A DNA stretch of 64,000 nt from NCBI GenBank assembly GCA_949825025.1, contig OX463785.1, positions 6,613,979-6,677,978 of the forward strand. Reading direction: 5' to 3'. The stretch is from Siphlonurus alternatus (Eukaryota > Arthropoda > Insecta > Ephemeroptera > Siphlonuridae). The notes under the pieces were generated by a model, which ran no database searches, was not told where the DNA came from, and was given only the letters and a program-made list of their open reading frames with translations. Positions within the stretch are counted from its first letter, which is position 1; every line of letters begins with the position of its first letter. Positions 12,101-23,368 of the stretch are shown piece by piece. The translations under genes were made by a program, and so were the position numbers.

Positions 12101-15100
12101 ATCGTAATGACTATAAAATATAAATGACTTTGTTATTATTTATTTATAAATGCTTGGACCAGATCAGAATTATATGGCATTCCGAAGAGTGTACATACAT
12201 CGAAGAAGAAATGTTAAGAATAATCATTTTTGCAATTAACAAAATATAACATTAATTAAAATATAGTCACGGAACACAACCTTTTCAAAAACTGGATACA
12301 TACACTATAATATTATATTATAGCATATAATAATAATAATAATTTTAATAATAATAATAATAATAATTTTATTTCGATACTGGTTGTACAATACAACATT
12401 GATCACGTCACAAATAAACATATGAACCTTAAAATACACAATAAAATTCATTATCAACATAAGAAATGTCTTATATCACTATAAAATACTTGCACATTTT
12501 TTAACCATCTTGAAGACACTGTTCTGAGAGTTTATTTGCAAAAAACATTTTAACTGAATAGAATTCTTTCTTAATAAGTACATCTTTAAGCTTCGTTTTA
12601 AACAGAATATCACTCTCAATATTTCTTATACATGCTGGCAAAAAATCATAAATTTTTGCCGATTGGTAGAGTGGACTTTTTTCTAATAATGCAGATTTAT
12701 GACTTACAATAACAGTTTTCTCCTTATTTCTAGTTTGGTATACATGGTTTTGATGTTCATACAATTCGAAATGTTTTCTTTTAAATAATGCACAGCTTAA
12801 TACATACATACATGGTAATGTGAGCATATTATTATTTTTAAAATGAGTAACACATGAGTCTCTCTTTTTAAACCTTAACATTGTTCTCAGTGCTCGTTTT
12901 TGAGCTATAAATAACCTTGAAATAGATTGCTCATTTGATCCATAAAAAATTAAGCCATATGATAGGTGCGAGTAAACGTACGCATAATAAATCGAAAATA
13001 ATGCTTCTAATGATACATGGTCCCTTATTGAGTATAGAACAAAATTGCCTGAGTTTATTTTTTTTAATTTTTTTTTTTATATGAGATATTATGCTTTTAA
13101 TGTTAATTAATTTTGATTATATAACAGAAACATAAAACTATCTGTTATTTTATCTGTGTAATTATCTGTTATGGCATTTACTAAGAATCATTTAAGATAG
13201 AATTATTACATTTAGATTTTTCAACAGCATTATTATGTTGCATTTAAAAAAAGTTGATTTATATTTTATAAATATATTACCTCCCCATAAATCAGCATGA
13301 TACGAACATAATGTGACGTACCACATATATTTTTATGAAAAACTTTTAACCATAAAAATTATCATACATTCATAATTATTTTATTATATAATTAAATTGA
13401 ATGTATTTTACTCTTTCTAGTATACTTCAAGATATAAACGTTACAATTTTAGTACCTACTGAATTATTAAATCTACTCATATTCCGTATGAAGTTAACAC
13501 TTACTAGACACTCGATTTATGAAATCAATCATTGAAAATTAACTTATGTATATAATTATTATATTGGGCAAGGTTTACAAACATACAGATACTGACCTCT
13601 ATTGATACATAATTTATTTTCGAGTTGGAGCTGACAAATTACGAAGATTTCTAAATTGTTTACAGCTAGTAATTTTATATTACGAATACAATTCAAATGT
13701 TGTGAACAAATATAAAAAGAATATATTACATATTTTATGGTAACAAAAGGAAATGACTTTAATTTTAATTCGATCGTAATCGCGTATCATACGGTGGACA
13801 AATTAATTTATTAGTTATTTAGGAAATATCAGCTTTATGTATATTATATTCGTATAATACGGTATAGCTGAGTCAAGGAATGTGTACCTACCGATTCATT
13901 AAACAAATTAGATTCCACCTTTATAGTTATAAAAGCATGCGATTATTATTAATGCATTCACATATATATATTAATTAATTTGTCTTCTTAAAATTATAAG
14001 AACTAAAATAAAACGTGACGAACGAGAATTGTATGGTGATAATGTTCATTGTTTCATATAATTTATATAAATATGTTGTTTAGGTGCAGCTAGACTATCG
14101 TTGTTATTGGAAGTAGGGGGAGCGGGAAGGGGTCAGTTGAATGGGGTTGGGGAGAGGTAAAGGAGGGTGTATACAAGTAGCATTATTTAATTTTTTATTC
14201 CAACGATCTTAATCTTCCAGACACAAATTCATCCATAACATTAATTTTTTTAAACAAGGGTAGGGGGTGGGGGTGGGGGTATTTTTTTTTGGGGGGGGGA
14301 GGGGTATGGAAGGGTCAAATTTGTTTGTGGTGTCACACACTCAATGTCAACTATAAAGAGGCACGATATTTTCCTCATTTATACAAAGCATAATACATAC
14401 ATGGAGCCGGGCCACGCCCACTTTTTGATTGTTAAAAGATTTCCAAAATCCCGTAACTCAAAAACGAAACGCATTAGCGCTTTCAAATAAACTGCATTGT
14501 ATAAAATATTTAATTCAAATTATGTTTTATAATGACATTATTTTTGATACTTTGCATATTTGCAGAGTAATTTGAAACTCAAAATCCCTTAATAATATTC
14601 CCCTTGTAAATTTCAGGGATATTTTGGAAACTATTCATTGAAGAGGGATAATTTTTTTGGAAAGTGTTTTGTGCTAAATTAGTTCTAATTTAACATTTTA
14701 TCAAGTCATGCATGATCGTTGGTTGCCTAGAAATAAAATATTTTTGATAAATACTATGTTTTTCCGGGAAATGTCCCGTAATTTTGTTTCCTCAAAGGGG
14801 ATTTTAGGGGACTTTTTTTTGGGAACTCGTGTACTATCCAGGCATATGTGTACCAAATTTCAGCTTCTTACTATTTTTGCCGACCTCGCTTATGCATTTC
14901 GTCCTAATATTCCTGGACTAATATACACCGATGGCTACATAAAGCCAATGTTAATCAATTAATTAGTGCGGTGGAAATGCTTATATTGCCTATGTTAAAT
15001 CCAAAATTTCGGGCACCCCCAATACCCCCCCCCCAAATTTTGGATTTAAAATGGGCAATATAGGCATTTTCACCACTCCCAACTTTTTTTTAGCATTGGC

Positions 15101-15455
15101 CCCCTCCCCCCATTGAAATTTTGTTTTGAATTCGCGCCTGCATGACGGTCGGATCCTTTAAAGTACGGTAAAATTAGTTTCGTTAGTTGTACTGAAGTTA
15201 AATTCAGCATCTAATATTTAAATGTGCCCTCAGGTGACGCTGCTGGCCTGGATGAAGTTCTGGGACTACGCTTTGGCAGCCTCCATCTCAGCCACGGTGA
15301 TCGTGGTACCCGCCATCTTGCTCTTCGTCGCTTTCGCGGTCCACTTCTACCACACGTTGGTGGTGCACAAGTGTGACGTCACCAGCAATGACCTTGAACA
15401 GCTAGAGGTCATAAGACGAGAACTTGACACGGTTCAACGAAAAGAGAAAGATTGA
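9123..15455 (+). CDS. Orai: Orai calcium-release-activated Ca2+ channel subunit, copy 1
   Basis: Pore subunit of the store-operated (CRAC) channel in the plasma membrane, opened by STIM on store depletion. Coding exons: 9123-9551, 9654-9800, 10784-11050, 15234-15455; every intron is phase 0; 354 residues. The ATG lies exactly at an acceptor, after a non-coding exon ending at 8704. Residues 1-143 form a Ser/Arg-rich tail with repeated SLHRG-like motifs and a CCCC cluster. The channel core begins at GLAWRTLHISRAKL (the human ORAI1 WRKLYLSRAKL helix). The pore glutamate (human E106) is E197 in IALVE, the TM2 histidine (H134) is H225, the TM3 glutamate (E190) is E281 and the TM4 proline (P245) is P307. 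Human R91 is Thr here. The TM3-TM4 loop is very short, and the tail LEQLEVIRREL resembles the STIM-binding coil. The last intron (4.2 kb) holds a 3.7-kb inverted-repeat element. Confidence 0.92.
10225..10710. mobile_element. Palindromic MITE interrupted by a second element
   Basis: The outer arms CCTCGAGTTATGAATT and ACATAACTCGAGGTCCTC belong to the family of 28385-28625. From about 10404 to 10660 another element lies inside (GGCGGATTCACAT at left, ATGTGAATTCGCC at right, with mirrored TTATTATGCGACGCGA). That inner family recurs as the outermost element at 36126-38311. It lies in the intron before TM1 of Orai copy 1. Confidence 0.65.
11204..14924. mobile_element. 3.7-kb inverted-repeat element in an Orai intron
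   Basis: The left arm (about 11204-11955) and right arm (about 14160-14924) are inverted, nearly identical copies of roughly 730-760 bp; outer ends match at TAGTCCAGGAA. The loop of about 2.2 kb contains a LINE fragment (12330-13060). The matching 60-residue frames at 11220-11408 (-) and 14708-14880 (+) are the same stretch of the arm read twice and look non-genic. No transposase is visible. The element is wholly intronic and could fold into long double-stranded RNA in the Orai pre-mRNA. Confidence 0.8.
12330..13060 (-). pseudogene. LINE (non-LTR retrotransposon) 3' fragment with reverse-transcriptase C-terminus
   Basis: Read on the - strand from about 13055, the peptide runs through YYAYVYSHLSYGLIFYGS, then LFIAQKRALRTMLRF, then TLPCMYVL and HVYQTRN, ending near 12501. 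This order (thumb-like YxHLxYGxxxxG, QKxALR, TLPxxYxxE-type helix, H-x-Y-x-T-R) is typical of the region after the catalytic core in CR1/RTE/jockey-like LINE proteins. The catalytic YADD part is missing, so the copy is 5'-truncated. A (TAA)n-type tail lies at 12330-12370. A second 3' fragment of the same family is split across 36324-36424 and 37980-38279. Confidence 0.7.
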
Positions 15456-16980
15456 CACCGTTCACCGGAAGGAGGAAGAGTAGTTGGCAGAAATTTTTGT
15501 TCTTCATGGGTAGCAAACATAAATGGCGTATAATAGTGAATTCGAATGGGTTGTGATATGGGACAGATATACATGAAATGATGGTGCGTTTCCTTTTTTT
15601 TTTTTCACCTAGATATGTTCTTGCATCTTGCGGTACCCCTCTCAATTAAAAAGAACCTTCTCCTAACCTGAGAATAATGTTCACCCAGTACAGTGATGCA
15701 CTTGTGTGTGGTTCCCCAGGCTTTGGACATCACGTTGGTCCATTGATAAATAGTAGAGGTGTCCGTCCTGACTGAGGTTTCCACGGTTCCCTAAGTATCA
15801 TGTCAGCGAACGCGTAACAGGCCGTGATCACCATCCTTTCCCTCCCTTATCCCTATACCCACCCCGCCTCGAGCTCCAAACTCATAGGGGTGTATCCTTG
15901 TAAAAAAAAAAAAAAAAAAAAATGTATATCATCGTATCTGTTCGTTCCTACATGCGTATTGAAATTAACCTCATCAATATTCTTCTCTCTTTGATGAATT
16001 TAAAACCATAATTTTTACATAACATAACCAAAATTACACAGAATTGTTGGTTGCAATATTAAAAAATTTAATCTTAAATTTAAGTCATTCTGGAAGTTTT
16101 TTATAATATTAACCAATTTATTATAATGTATTCTGGGTATACATTATACTTTATATTGAATAATAAATTCAATTATTGTCATATTCGTGCTCCATTTATT
16201 TTAAATTATAAAATTAATGTGTTTTCTCATTTTGCCAAACGTTAGAATTGATGACATTCTTCGATCGCGAGTTTTACAAAGTATTATCTAATATGTTTAA
16301 TTATTAGTAAATAAATTTTTCGTGCAAAGGGTATTCATATTGAATATTTTTTTTTCACTTTTTGGATTTTTACCTTTGCCGATGTTCGATGTATGTAGTA
16401 TGTTGCGATTTTCCTATATAGTCTCAGATCACCTGAGGAAGAGAGCGGTTGACTCTCGAAACGTATAGTGATATGTGTAATACATGCAAGTGTTAGTGAC
16501 GTGCACGAACACTATTCGCAACATACTACATACAGAAGGATTGCATCGAACACCGGCAAAGGTAAAAGTCCGAAAAGTGAAATAAAAAAAAAAAAAATTA
16601 ATTATGTCTGCTTTTAATAATAAACAAATCAAGGGAAAAAGTCTTTAAATTTCCAGTGATTATTATTTAAATTGTTGACATAACAAATACATATATAAAA
16701 TAATAATCATACAGTTGCATGAAAATAAGTATCAAAAGAAAATGACTAAGATATTCTTCATAACGCAAAACATTATAATGTATTGAAATTATTTTTAACA
16801 ACTTGAAGCAATTAATGTCTTAAAAACATATTCATATATACGCAACTGTATACCGTATACATATAGTAGAACCAATATATAAGGCGTATAATAATTATTT
16901 GCATTGCCAGACCTCTAGCTGTAAAATAAAGTGGTGCAAAAAAAAAAAAAAAGAGTACTCCAAAACACCAAAACATTAAA
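15456..16980. other. Intergenic between Orai copies 1 and 2
   Basis: No gene seen. It holds the 3' untranslated region of copy 1 with a possible polyadenylation signal AATAAA near 16162, SINE copy (b) with a poly(A) tract at 15902-15922, and a roughly 200-bp stem at 16380-16590 in which CGATGTATGTAGTATGTTGCG is mirrored at the right. Confidence 0.5.
15690..15922 (+). mobile_element. Candidate SINE/short retroposon copy (b), with A-tail
   Basis: The longest + strand copy: it starts near CCCAGTACAGTGATGCAC, passes through GGTTCCCCAGGCTTTGGAC and the shared core, and ends in 21 A residues (15902-15922). The 3' A-tail is the best sign that the family moves by retroposition. I see no clear Pol III A and B boxes. 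Confidence 0.55.
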
Positions 16981-17000
16981 TTTGGTTGTAACTTGGGTTG

Positions 17001-17074
17001 TGACGTCAGTGTGTACTCACCAGGACTGTAGTGTATCCTGGCTTATCTCAGGGTTTGTAAAGAACGCATGCGCG
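17001..17074 (+). promoter_or_regulatory. Putative promoter of second Orai gene (CRE and NRF1-like motifs)
   Basis: TGACGTCA at 17001-17008 and ACGCATGCGCG at 17064-17074, with the same spacing to the first-exon donor as in copy 1. Conservation of the motifs inside a duplicated block is visible; regulation by CREB/ATF or NRF1 is inferred. Confidence 0.5.
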
Positions 17075-17090
17075 AAATATCACACACCTG

Positions 17091-17145
17091 AGCACCACCT
17101 ATTACAGGAAACACGAGCAGAAAATTGCAAGCAGCAAATTGGAAG
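17091..17145 (+). other. Non-coding first exon of second Orai gene
   Basis: It matches the first exon of copy 1 and ends GCAAATTGGAAG before the donor GTAAGA at 17146. The left limit is approximate. Confidence 0.6.
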
Positions 17146-17332
17146 GTAAGAGAACTGTCAACTCATTTTAATAATATACATGTGAACCTCAAATTATATT
17201 ATCTCAGTGGTAAATATATTGTAGTATAAGACAGGCGATTTATCATAATAGCATTTTCATGAATTAATTGCAATCTAATTATTATTCCACTCAAGGAGGT
17301 ATATTGATTAAATCATCTTATCACATCTATAG

Positions 17333-20227
17333 ATGTCGAGTCAGATGAACCTTCTGAACCACCAGCAAAGTACGGAGATTCTGAGGGCTCGGTTACCGGC
17401 AGACGAGGCGTCACTTCCCGTTAAATTTGCCACTCAAACACCCCCGACGTGGCGAAGAGCGGGGACCCTGAATGTAGAGAGACCGGCAGACGAGGCGTCA
17501 CTCTCCGGGAGATTTGCCCCGCACACACCCCCAACGTGGCAAAAGACGGGGGCAGCTCACCCCCCACCACTACGCCGTGCCGTGTTGATGATACGAGCCT
17601 CGCGGTCTACAAATTCGCTGAATCAGAGATCTGAGTTTGAGTCATTGACCTCACTACCTAGAAGCCTGGGGTCAATTTCTACCTTAAACAGGGGTGTGGG
17701 ATCCAGTCCGTCCTTACACAGGGGTGTGGGGTCAATGTCAACCCTGCGCAAAGGGTCAACTAACTCGCTGGGTAACTTAAGACAGCCACTCAGATGTTGT
17801 TGTTGCGGCAAATCTGCGCCGGATGACGTCATCATACCGGAGACGCCCGTAAGTTCTCAATGGAAATCCCCCTTAGTTCTGTACTTAAACACACGAGCTT
17901 ATTGCAATTTAATGTGAATGTCCATCTCACGTCACAGGAGTCTCCTGAGGATCTTCACGCGGGACAGAGGAACCCGGACGGCAGCCTCACCCCTGTGGGC
18001 CTCGCGTGGCGAACACTGCACATCAGCAGGGCGAAGTTGAGGGCCGCCTCCACCACCTCCGAGCTGCTCTTCGGATTTGCCATGGTGAGTGGTGATAGTA
18101 GTTTTATATAGAATATACAGTCATCGCCTCGGAAAATTTCCCTTTGCAGCCTTGTTAATCACCATGTCCCATGTTATTCTTACGGGGCATGGTGATTAAC
18201 AAGGCTACAAAGGGAAATTTTCCGAGGCGACGATTGTACAAAACATAGTTATAAATTATAATATACGTATATTTACATGCAAATTTAATTACAGTAAGGT
18301 GTTAGATGCAATGTACTTTGCATGGATATTTTATGCATTTAATTTCGCCATTCTGTCATTTATGGCATATAATTATAATGTTTACGTAATCACATATCGC
18401 ATCGAAGCTTTTTTTCTTCCTCATTTTAAATCAATTTATAAATAAATAGTTAAATTGCTGAATATGACTCTATAATTTAAAATTACAGCACCTTAATTAA
18501 TAATTACTATCTCTATTGAACGAATATTATAGTTTCATTATTAAGATTGAGCGTGACGCATGCAGTGCATTGACCGGTTCTCTTTAGATCACCAAAGTCA
18601 AGCTATAATACGTCAAGCGTGCATGTTTAGTACTGCATGGTGCTAAACTCGTTTCAATTATACGTTGCTCCCTCCCTGGAGTAAATTTGTCTCGCTTTCC
18701 ACCCAGTACAGTGATGCACTTGTGTGTAGTTCCCCAGACTTTGGACAATGCTTTAGTCCATTGAGAAAAAGTAGAAGTGTCCGTTGTTGAGATTTTCCAC
18801 GGTTCCCTCAGTCTCACCTCAGCGAATGCTGGGATGCGTAGGCCATGCACCATCCTTTTCCCCCTGATTTCTACCCATTATTAAATTTGCTGATAGGTTC
18901 ATTAATTACATCGAGCTCTTAGTTTAAATTTTAAATTGATTCTAGTTTTTGTTATTTTCTGCATGTTTCAGATCGCACTGGTAGAGGTGCAGATCAACCA
19001 GCCCACCCACGTTCCCGAAGGACTGTTCGTGCTGTTCTCCGCTAGCTCCGTGCTGTTCGTGACGGTGCACATCTTCGCGCTCATGATCACCACGTACATT
19101 CTGCCAAGCATAGAAGTGGTGACACGCATCCACCCTAGCGCCCTCCTCGAGGAATCCCCGCATCTCAAGTTGAAGTTCTTTGTCGAAACGGCGTGGTTTT
19201 TCTCCACCGTCCTTGGAATGTTCCTGTTTCTTTTTGAGGTAAGTAATTCAAGGAAGGAAGTGGGGAGCCGCAGGCGTGGATCCAGGGGGGGGGGGGAGGA
19301 GGGAGGGCTGGGGGCCAAATTTTGGATTTAACATGGACAATATAGGCATTTCCCCCACTCCAAATTTTTTTTTAACATTGGCCTTATGGAGGCAGCCCCT
19401 CCCGAAATTTGTTTCTGGATCCGCGCCTGGAGAGCCGTAGTTTCAGGGTTTGAACCCCGTCTCAGAGAAAAAATAAATGGGGAGTGGGTGAGTTGATCCT
19501 TATTTAAAAAAGTTATAAATATGGTGCAAGAATGAATGCAATGTACGCAGTATCAAAGTAAAAGTCATGCACCCAAAGGTACTCGTAATTTTTGTGGGGT
19601 AATTCCCAGCATAAGGATTTTCAAGACCTTTTTCCTGAAAAACAGCTCCGTATTTTTTTTTAAATTAAATAAATAATGCATCATCAGATGACATATAGGT
19701 ATGTATATTTTAATTGGTACCATTCTTCACACGAAATTCGAGAAAAAAAGTTGTTTTCTGTACCATGATATGGATGTGAAATTTTTTGGTTTTCATTTCT
19801 CAATAGAAGGATGGTTGAAATATTTTTAGAAAATAAAATCTTCACAAAAAATACAATAGCTCACTCTACTTTAATTTTTTTGCGATATCTTTTAAACCAT
19901 GCAGCACGGAAATATTTTTCAATATATATAATAATATAACATAGCTGTACGTTTAGATTTAAAGTCCATCACTGCCCCTAACCAAAGTCCACTGGATGTC
20001 CACAGGTCACGTTGCTGTCGTGGATAAAGTTCTGGGACTACGCATTTTCGGCCGCACTCTCAGCCACGGTGTTCATGGTACCCGCCATCTTGCTCTTCGT
20101 GGGCTTCGCGGTGCACTTCTACCACACGTTGGTGGTGCACAAGTGTGACGTCACTAGCAATGACCTTGAACAGCTGGAGGTCATGAGACGAGAACTTGAA
20201 ACTGTTAATCGAAAGGAAGGAGAGTAA
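17333..20227 (+). CDS. Orai: Orai calcium-release-activated Ca2+ channel subunit, copy 2
   Basis: Tandem paralogue of the gene just upstream, with the same exon plan: 17333-17848, 17938-18084, 18972-19238, 20006-20227; all introns phase 0; 383 residues. The ATG is again at the acceptor. The N-terminal exon (172 residues) contains a tandem repeat of a 29-residue unit with core PADEASL and TPPTW, present once in copy 1; otherwise it has the same SLHRG-type motifs and CCCC cluster. The channel core keeps the pore glutamate (E226), TM2 histidine (H254), TM3 glutamate (E310) and TM4 proline (P336). Human R91 is Thr, as in copy 1. It ends LEQLEVMRRELETVNRKEGE. A likely polyadenylation signal AATAAA is at 20696. 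Introns are short because the 3.7-kb element of copy 1 is absent, although two small MITEs have inserted. Confidence 0.92.
18116..18238. mobile_element. Short hairpin MITE in Orai copy 2 intron
   Basis: Inverted arms TACAGTCATCGCCTCGGAAA and its mirror, with AGCCTTGTTAATCACCATG in the stem. Relatives: 33442-33553 and 46175-46272. It is absent from the matching intron of copy 1, so the insertion is younger than the duplication or was lost there. Confidence 0.75.
18690..18865 (+). mobile_element. Candidate SINE copy (c)
   Basis: It shares the left part CCCAGTACAGTGATGCAC and the core with copy (b) and is truncated on the right. Located in the intron before TM1 of Orai copy 2. Confidence 0.5.
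19271..19429. mobile_element. hAT-like MITE, CAGGCGxGGATCC ends
   Basis: Ends CAGGCGTGGATCCAGG and CTGGATCCGCGCCTG, flanked by GGGAGCCG (19263-19270) and GAGAGCCG (19430-19437): an 8-bp target duplication with one mismatch, as made by hAT transposases. It sits in the last intron of Orai copy 2; the homologous intron of copy 1 runs on without it. Confidence 0.85.
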
Positions 20228-21122
20228 TTGCATGGTGCTCAGGGATAGCAAACATGTAGCCAGTGGGGGTGGCTGCGGAGGCCCCGCGGTCCGAAATTTT
20301 CAATTTAACGTGGGCAATATAGGCATTTTCTACCCTCCAATTTTATTTATTGGGCTTATGTGGCCATCCCCCCCCTCCGAAATTTTGATCTATATTCTCG
20401 CCCCCACGTGGAGTAACAAAAGTGGTTTTACCGCCTCGAATGGATTATGATATTGGGCAAAAATAAATTCAACTGTTGTTGGTGGTATTGGTATATCTAT
20501 CTGACTTTTTTCACCTAATTTTTCATTTTAATTAAAAAGAACCTCCCCCTGTCAACTTTTTTCTGCTGCTAATTTTATAGCTCTTTTTTTCTGCTGTAAA
20601 TGTGATTTTTTAATTTGACCTAATTGTCTTTATTTATTTATTTTAGCTTCGTCTGGAATTTGTTTATTCAATTAAAAACATTATAAAAATAGTCAAATAA
20701 AGTATAGAAAAAAGTTGTAATTTCTTTACAAAAAACTTTTTTTATCTTCTAGCAAGCACAGTAAAAGTTATTTAAGTTAGTTGGTTTTGGTTCCTGTCAA
20801 AAGTGTAAGTTTTTTGAAGCTTTTGTTATTTTGTTAATTCATTAAGTAAAAGCAAGACAAACTGAATATCTTGCGACATTGAAATTGTATATCTACTTTA
20901 TTTAAATCAAATATAATTATATTTACAATACAAATTATACAAATTTAGAGAATAATTATGAAGCTGAATGGTTATATATAATTGGTGTTTTTAATAACTT
21001 TTTGCTGCATATTTTACTTCATTTTTATATATATAAAGCTCAGTATTGTATGATAATTTATAATAAACTTCCAGATTACAAAAATATAATATATTGCGAG
21101 TATATCTTCAATTTTTAAGAAG

Positions 21123-21454
21123 CAATGGAGTATCGACCTCAAATTTTTTTATTGCAGAAATGGATAGAGGATGCAAAGTTATAATATATATGCTATCCTG
21201 ATTTTTTTCAGATTTTTTGAGACTGGGAACTATTTTTAAAAAATTATTGAAAGTCCTTTTCGTGACGTCACGAGACGCCGCACCTTAAGAAAAAGATAGA
21301 ACTTGCCGCCTCGTGACGTCACAAAAAGGACTTTCAATAATCTTTAAAACATAGTTCCTGGTCTCAAAAAAATCTGAAAAAAATCAGGGTAGCATTACTT
21401 TGCACCCTCTATCCATTTATGCAATAAAAAAAAAATTGAGATCGATACTCCATT
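21123..21454. mobile_element. Palindromic MITE, AATGGAGTATCGACCTCA family
   Basis: Ends AATGGAGTATCGACCTCA and GAGATCGATACTCCATT. Both arms carry GGATAGAGG, TGCAAAGTTA and TTTTTCAGATTTTTT blocks, and near the centre mirrored TGACGTCA palindromes at 21263-21270 and 21314-21321. Confidence 0.85.
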
Positions 21455-22252
21455 GTTGAACAAAATTATTATTCTATAAACAAGAAAAATTGTGTTAAAA
21501 ATTTAAGTGTAAATTCATATTTGTAATAAATGTGGAATATTTTAAAATGGAATTGATACAAGTTATAATATATTTATATTTATTTCAATTTTTTTTTAAT
21601 TAAATGTATATTAATTTTACTATCACTATGTATTTTTTTCAGTTTAATCTATTATATTTATATTATGTAGTCACAATCTATCGCAGCTGGTCTTTAGTGT
21701 GAATAAAAATAAACAATAAAAAAATATCATATAACAAACAAAGATATTATTATTATTATTATTTGAGGTCAAGTTAATCCAAGTACACAATTGTTGTTAA
21801 GTAATCAACAGGTAAACAGATAATATTTACCTAGGATTTGGTTGCTCAATCCGCTGCGGCCTCCACTGACGCACACGGACTGTGATAACTTATCGCTTGG
21901 CCGTGGTGGAGAATTCTAAGTCGTTCGACCAGCCGCTATATATTATACTTCCTCAACACCTGAGTGTGCAAATTATTACGTTATTTAGTTCAAGAACACA
22001 TCAGATTATACAACTTGAATTATTACTTGAAAAATAAAATATTTAAAATTTTGAAATACCTTAAAATATTTTTAATTATATAACAATTAAGTAACCTGCA
22101 TTATATTTTATTTCTGAGCGGTCCATTCACTATATAAAAGTGTTCATTCACCCAATAATAAATATTGCATATTTATTATAAATTTAGGTCTGTCTCTCAT
22201 TAATAGATCACATGATTAATTAATGAATTAATGAATTAAAATATACATCACA

Positions 22253-22405
22253 TTTTTTTTTTTTTTTTTTTTACGAAGATCGAGTTCAAGGCGGGGTAAT
22301 GGGTATAGAGATAAGAGAAGGAAAGTATGGTGGCCACGGTCACGGCATTTGCTGAGGTGAAACTGAGGGAACTGTGGAAAATCTCAGGACGGACACCTCT
22401 ACATA
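22253..22405 (-). mobile_element. Candidate SINE copy (e), reversed
   Basis: A T-run at 22253-22271 (the A-tail on the other strand) is followed by the reverse complement of the SINE core, ending near GGACGGACACCTC. Confidence 0.55.
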
Positions 22406-22743
22406 CTTTTTATCAATATATACCAAGTTGACAGGTACGGACCCAAAAAAATATTTCGAGGGGGGGAGGGAATGAGGGGGCTGCCTCCATAAGGTCAATG
22501 TTAAAAAAATGGGAGTGAAGTAAATTACTATATTGCCCATGCTAAATCCAAAATTTCCAGGGGGGAAGGGGGAGGCTCTATATAGGGCCACCCTTCCTAG
22601 ATCCGCACCTGTAAATTGATTTCCAAAGCTTGCGGAATCGTTTAAGTTATAATGAATTAATTTTTTTAAATTATTTTAGCCATTAAAAATTAACTGTGGT
22701 ATATAATTGCGCGAGAGTTATTAACTCTAAGCAAGGTTGTCTC

Positions 22744-22848
22744 TGCGCATGCGCGTCACCTGACTGTGTGTTAATCAGGTCTAATCAGACTTAGCCCGCA
22801 CGGCGATCGTCTTTGTCCCTTCGTCAGCTCGCTGCTCGTCAAATTCAG
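22744..22848 (+). promoter_or_regulatory. Promoter and non-coding first exon of the fused Orai gene
   Basis: TGCGCATGCGCG at 22744-22755 matches the NRF1 consensus fully and is the third such motif placed just upstream of an Orai gene. The following GC-rich stretch ends CAAATTCAG before a good donor GTGAGT at 22849, read as a 5' untranslated exon that splices to 24528. No TGACGTCA was seen here, unlike at copies 1 and 2. Confidence 0.5.
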
Positions 22849-23162
22849 GTGAGTTTACCTACCCTGACAGAATCAGGATCTCAATGTTTATGTTCACCAA
22901 GTTTGAGAGGAAAGGTGTATTTATTTTGAAAGTTTCAAGGTCATGTGTTTCAAAATATGAATGCGAGGTATAAAAATTGTTTTACTAATAAAAATGTATA
23001 GTCATGCATGAGTACCAAGAAAAAATTATTATTTTGCAATGACGTTTTAAACTAATGTTTGTAATTCATGTATAAATAAAATCAAGCATTTAATTATACT
23101 CAAATTATTTGCAAGTTTTATAAAAATGGTATTAGCATTTTGTGTAACGTTCATCTTAAATA

Positions 23163-23368
23163 TACAGTTCAATAAATGTAAGGTTACCACCGGAAGTGGA
23201 AGAATTTTGGCTAAACTATGATCATAAAAATCTGAAACTTTGAAGATAGGTCAAAATCTCTAATATAAACGTCACTGCAAAGTTTAAGATTTTTCATGAT
23301 CATAATTTAGTCAAAATTCTTTCACTTCCGGCTACTTCCGGTGGTAACCTTACATTTGTTGAACTGTA
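23163..23368. mobile_element. Palindromic MITE, TACAGTTCAA ends
   Basis: Ends TACAGTTCAATAAATG and CATTTGTTGAACTGTA with an inner CCGGAAGT stem. A larger relative is at 51871-52296. It lies in the 5' intron of the fused Orai gene. Confidence 0.8.

Larger units (their letters stand above)
20228..22740. other. Intergenic between Orai copies 2 and 3
   Basis: No gene seen. It holds a degenerate relative of the CAGGCG MITE near 20250-20405, the palindrome at 21123-21454, reversed SINE copy (e) at 22253-22405, and another diverged CAGGCG-type MITE at about 22432-22610 with ends CAGGTACGGACCC and AGATCCGCACCTG. Confidence 0.5.

Noticed and set aside
12501..12881. 126-residue - strand frame as a host gene.
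   Set aside because: The extended translation matches the order of motifs after the reverse-transcriptase core of a LINE, and the 5' part is missing.
11220..14962. Two matching frames of about 60 residues (11220-11408 - and 14708-14962 +) as genes.
   Set aside because: They are the same DNA in the two arms of an inverted repeat, with no homology, splice or start context.
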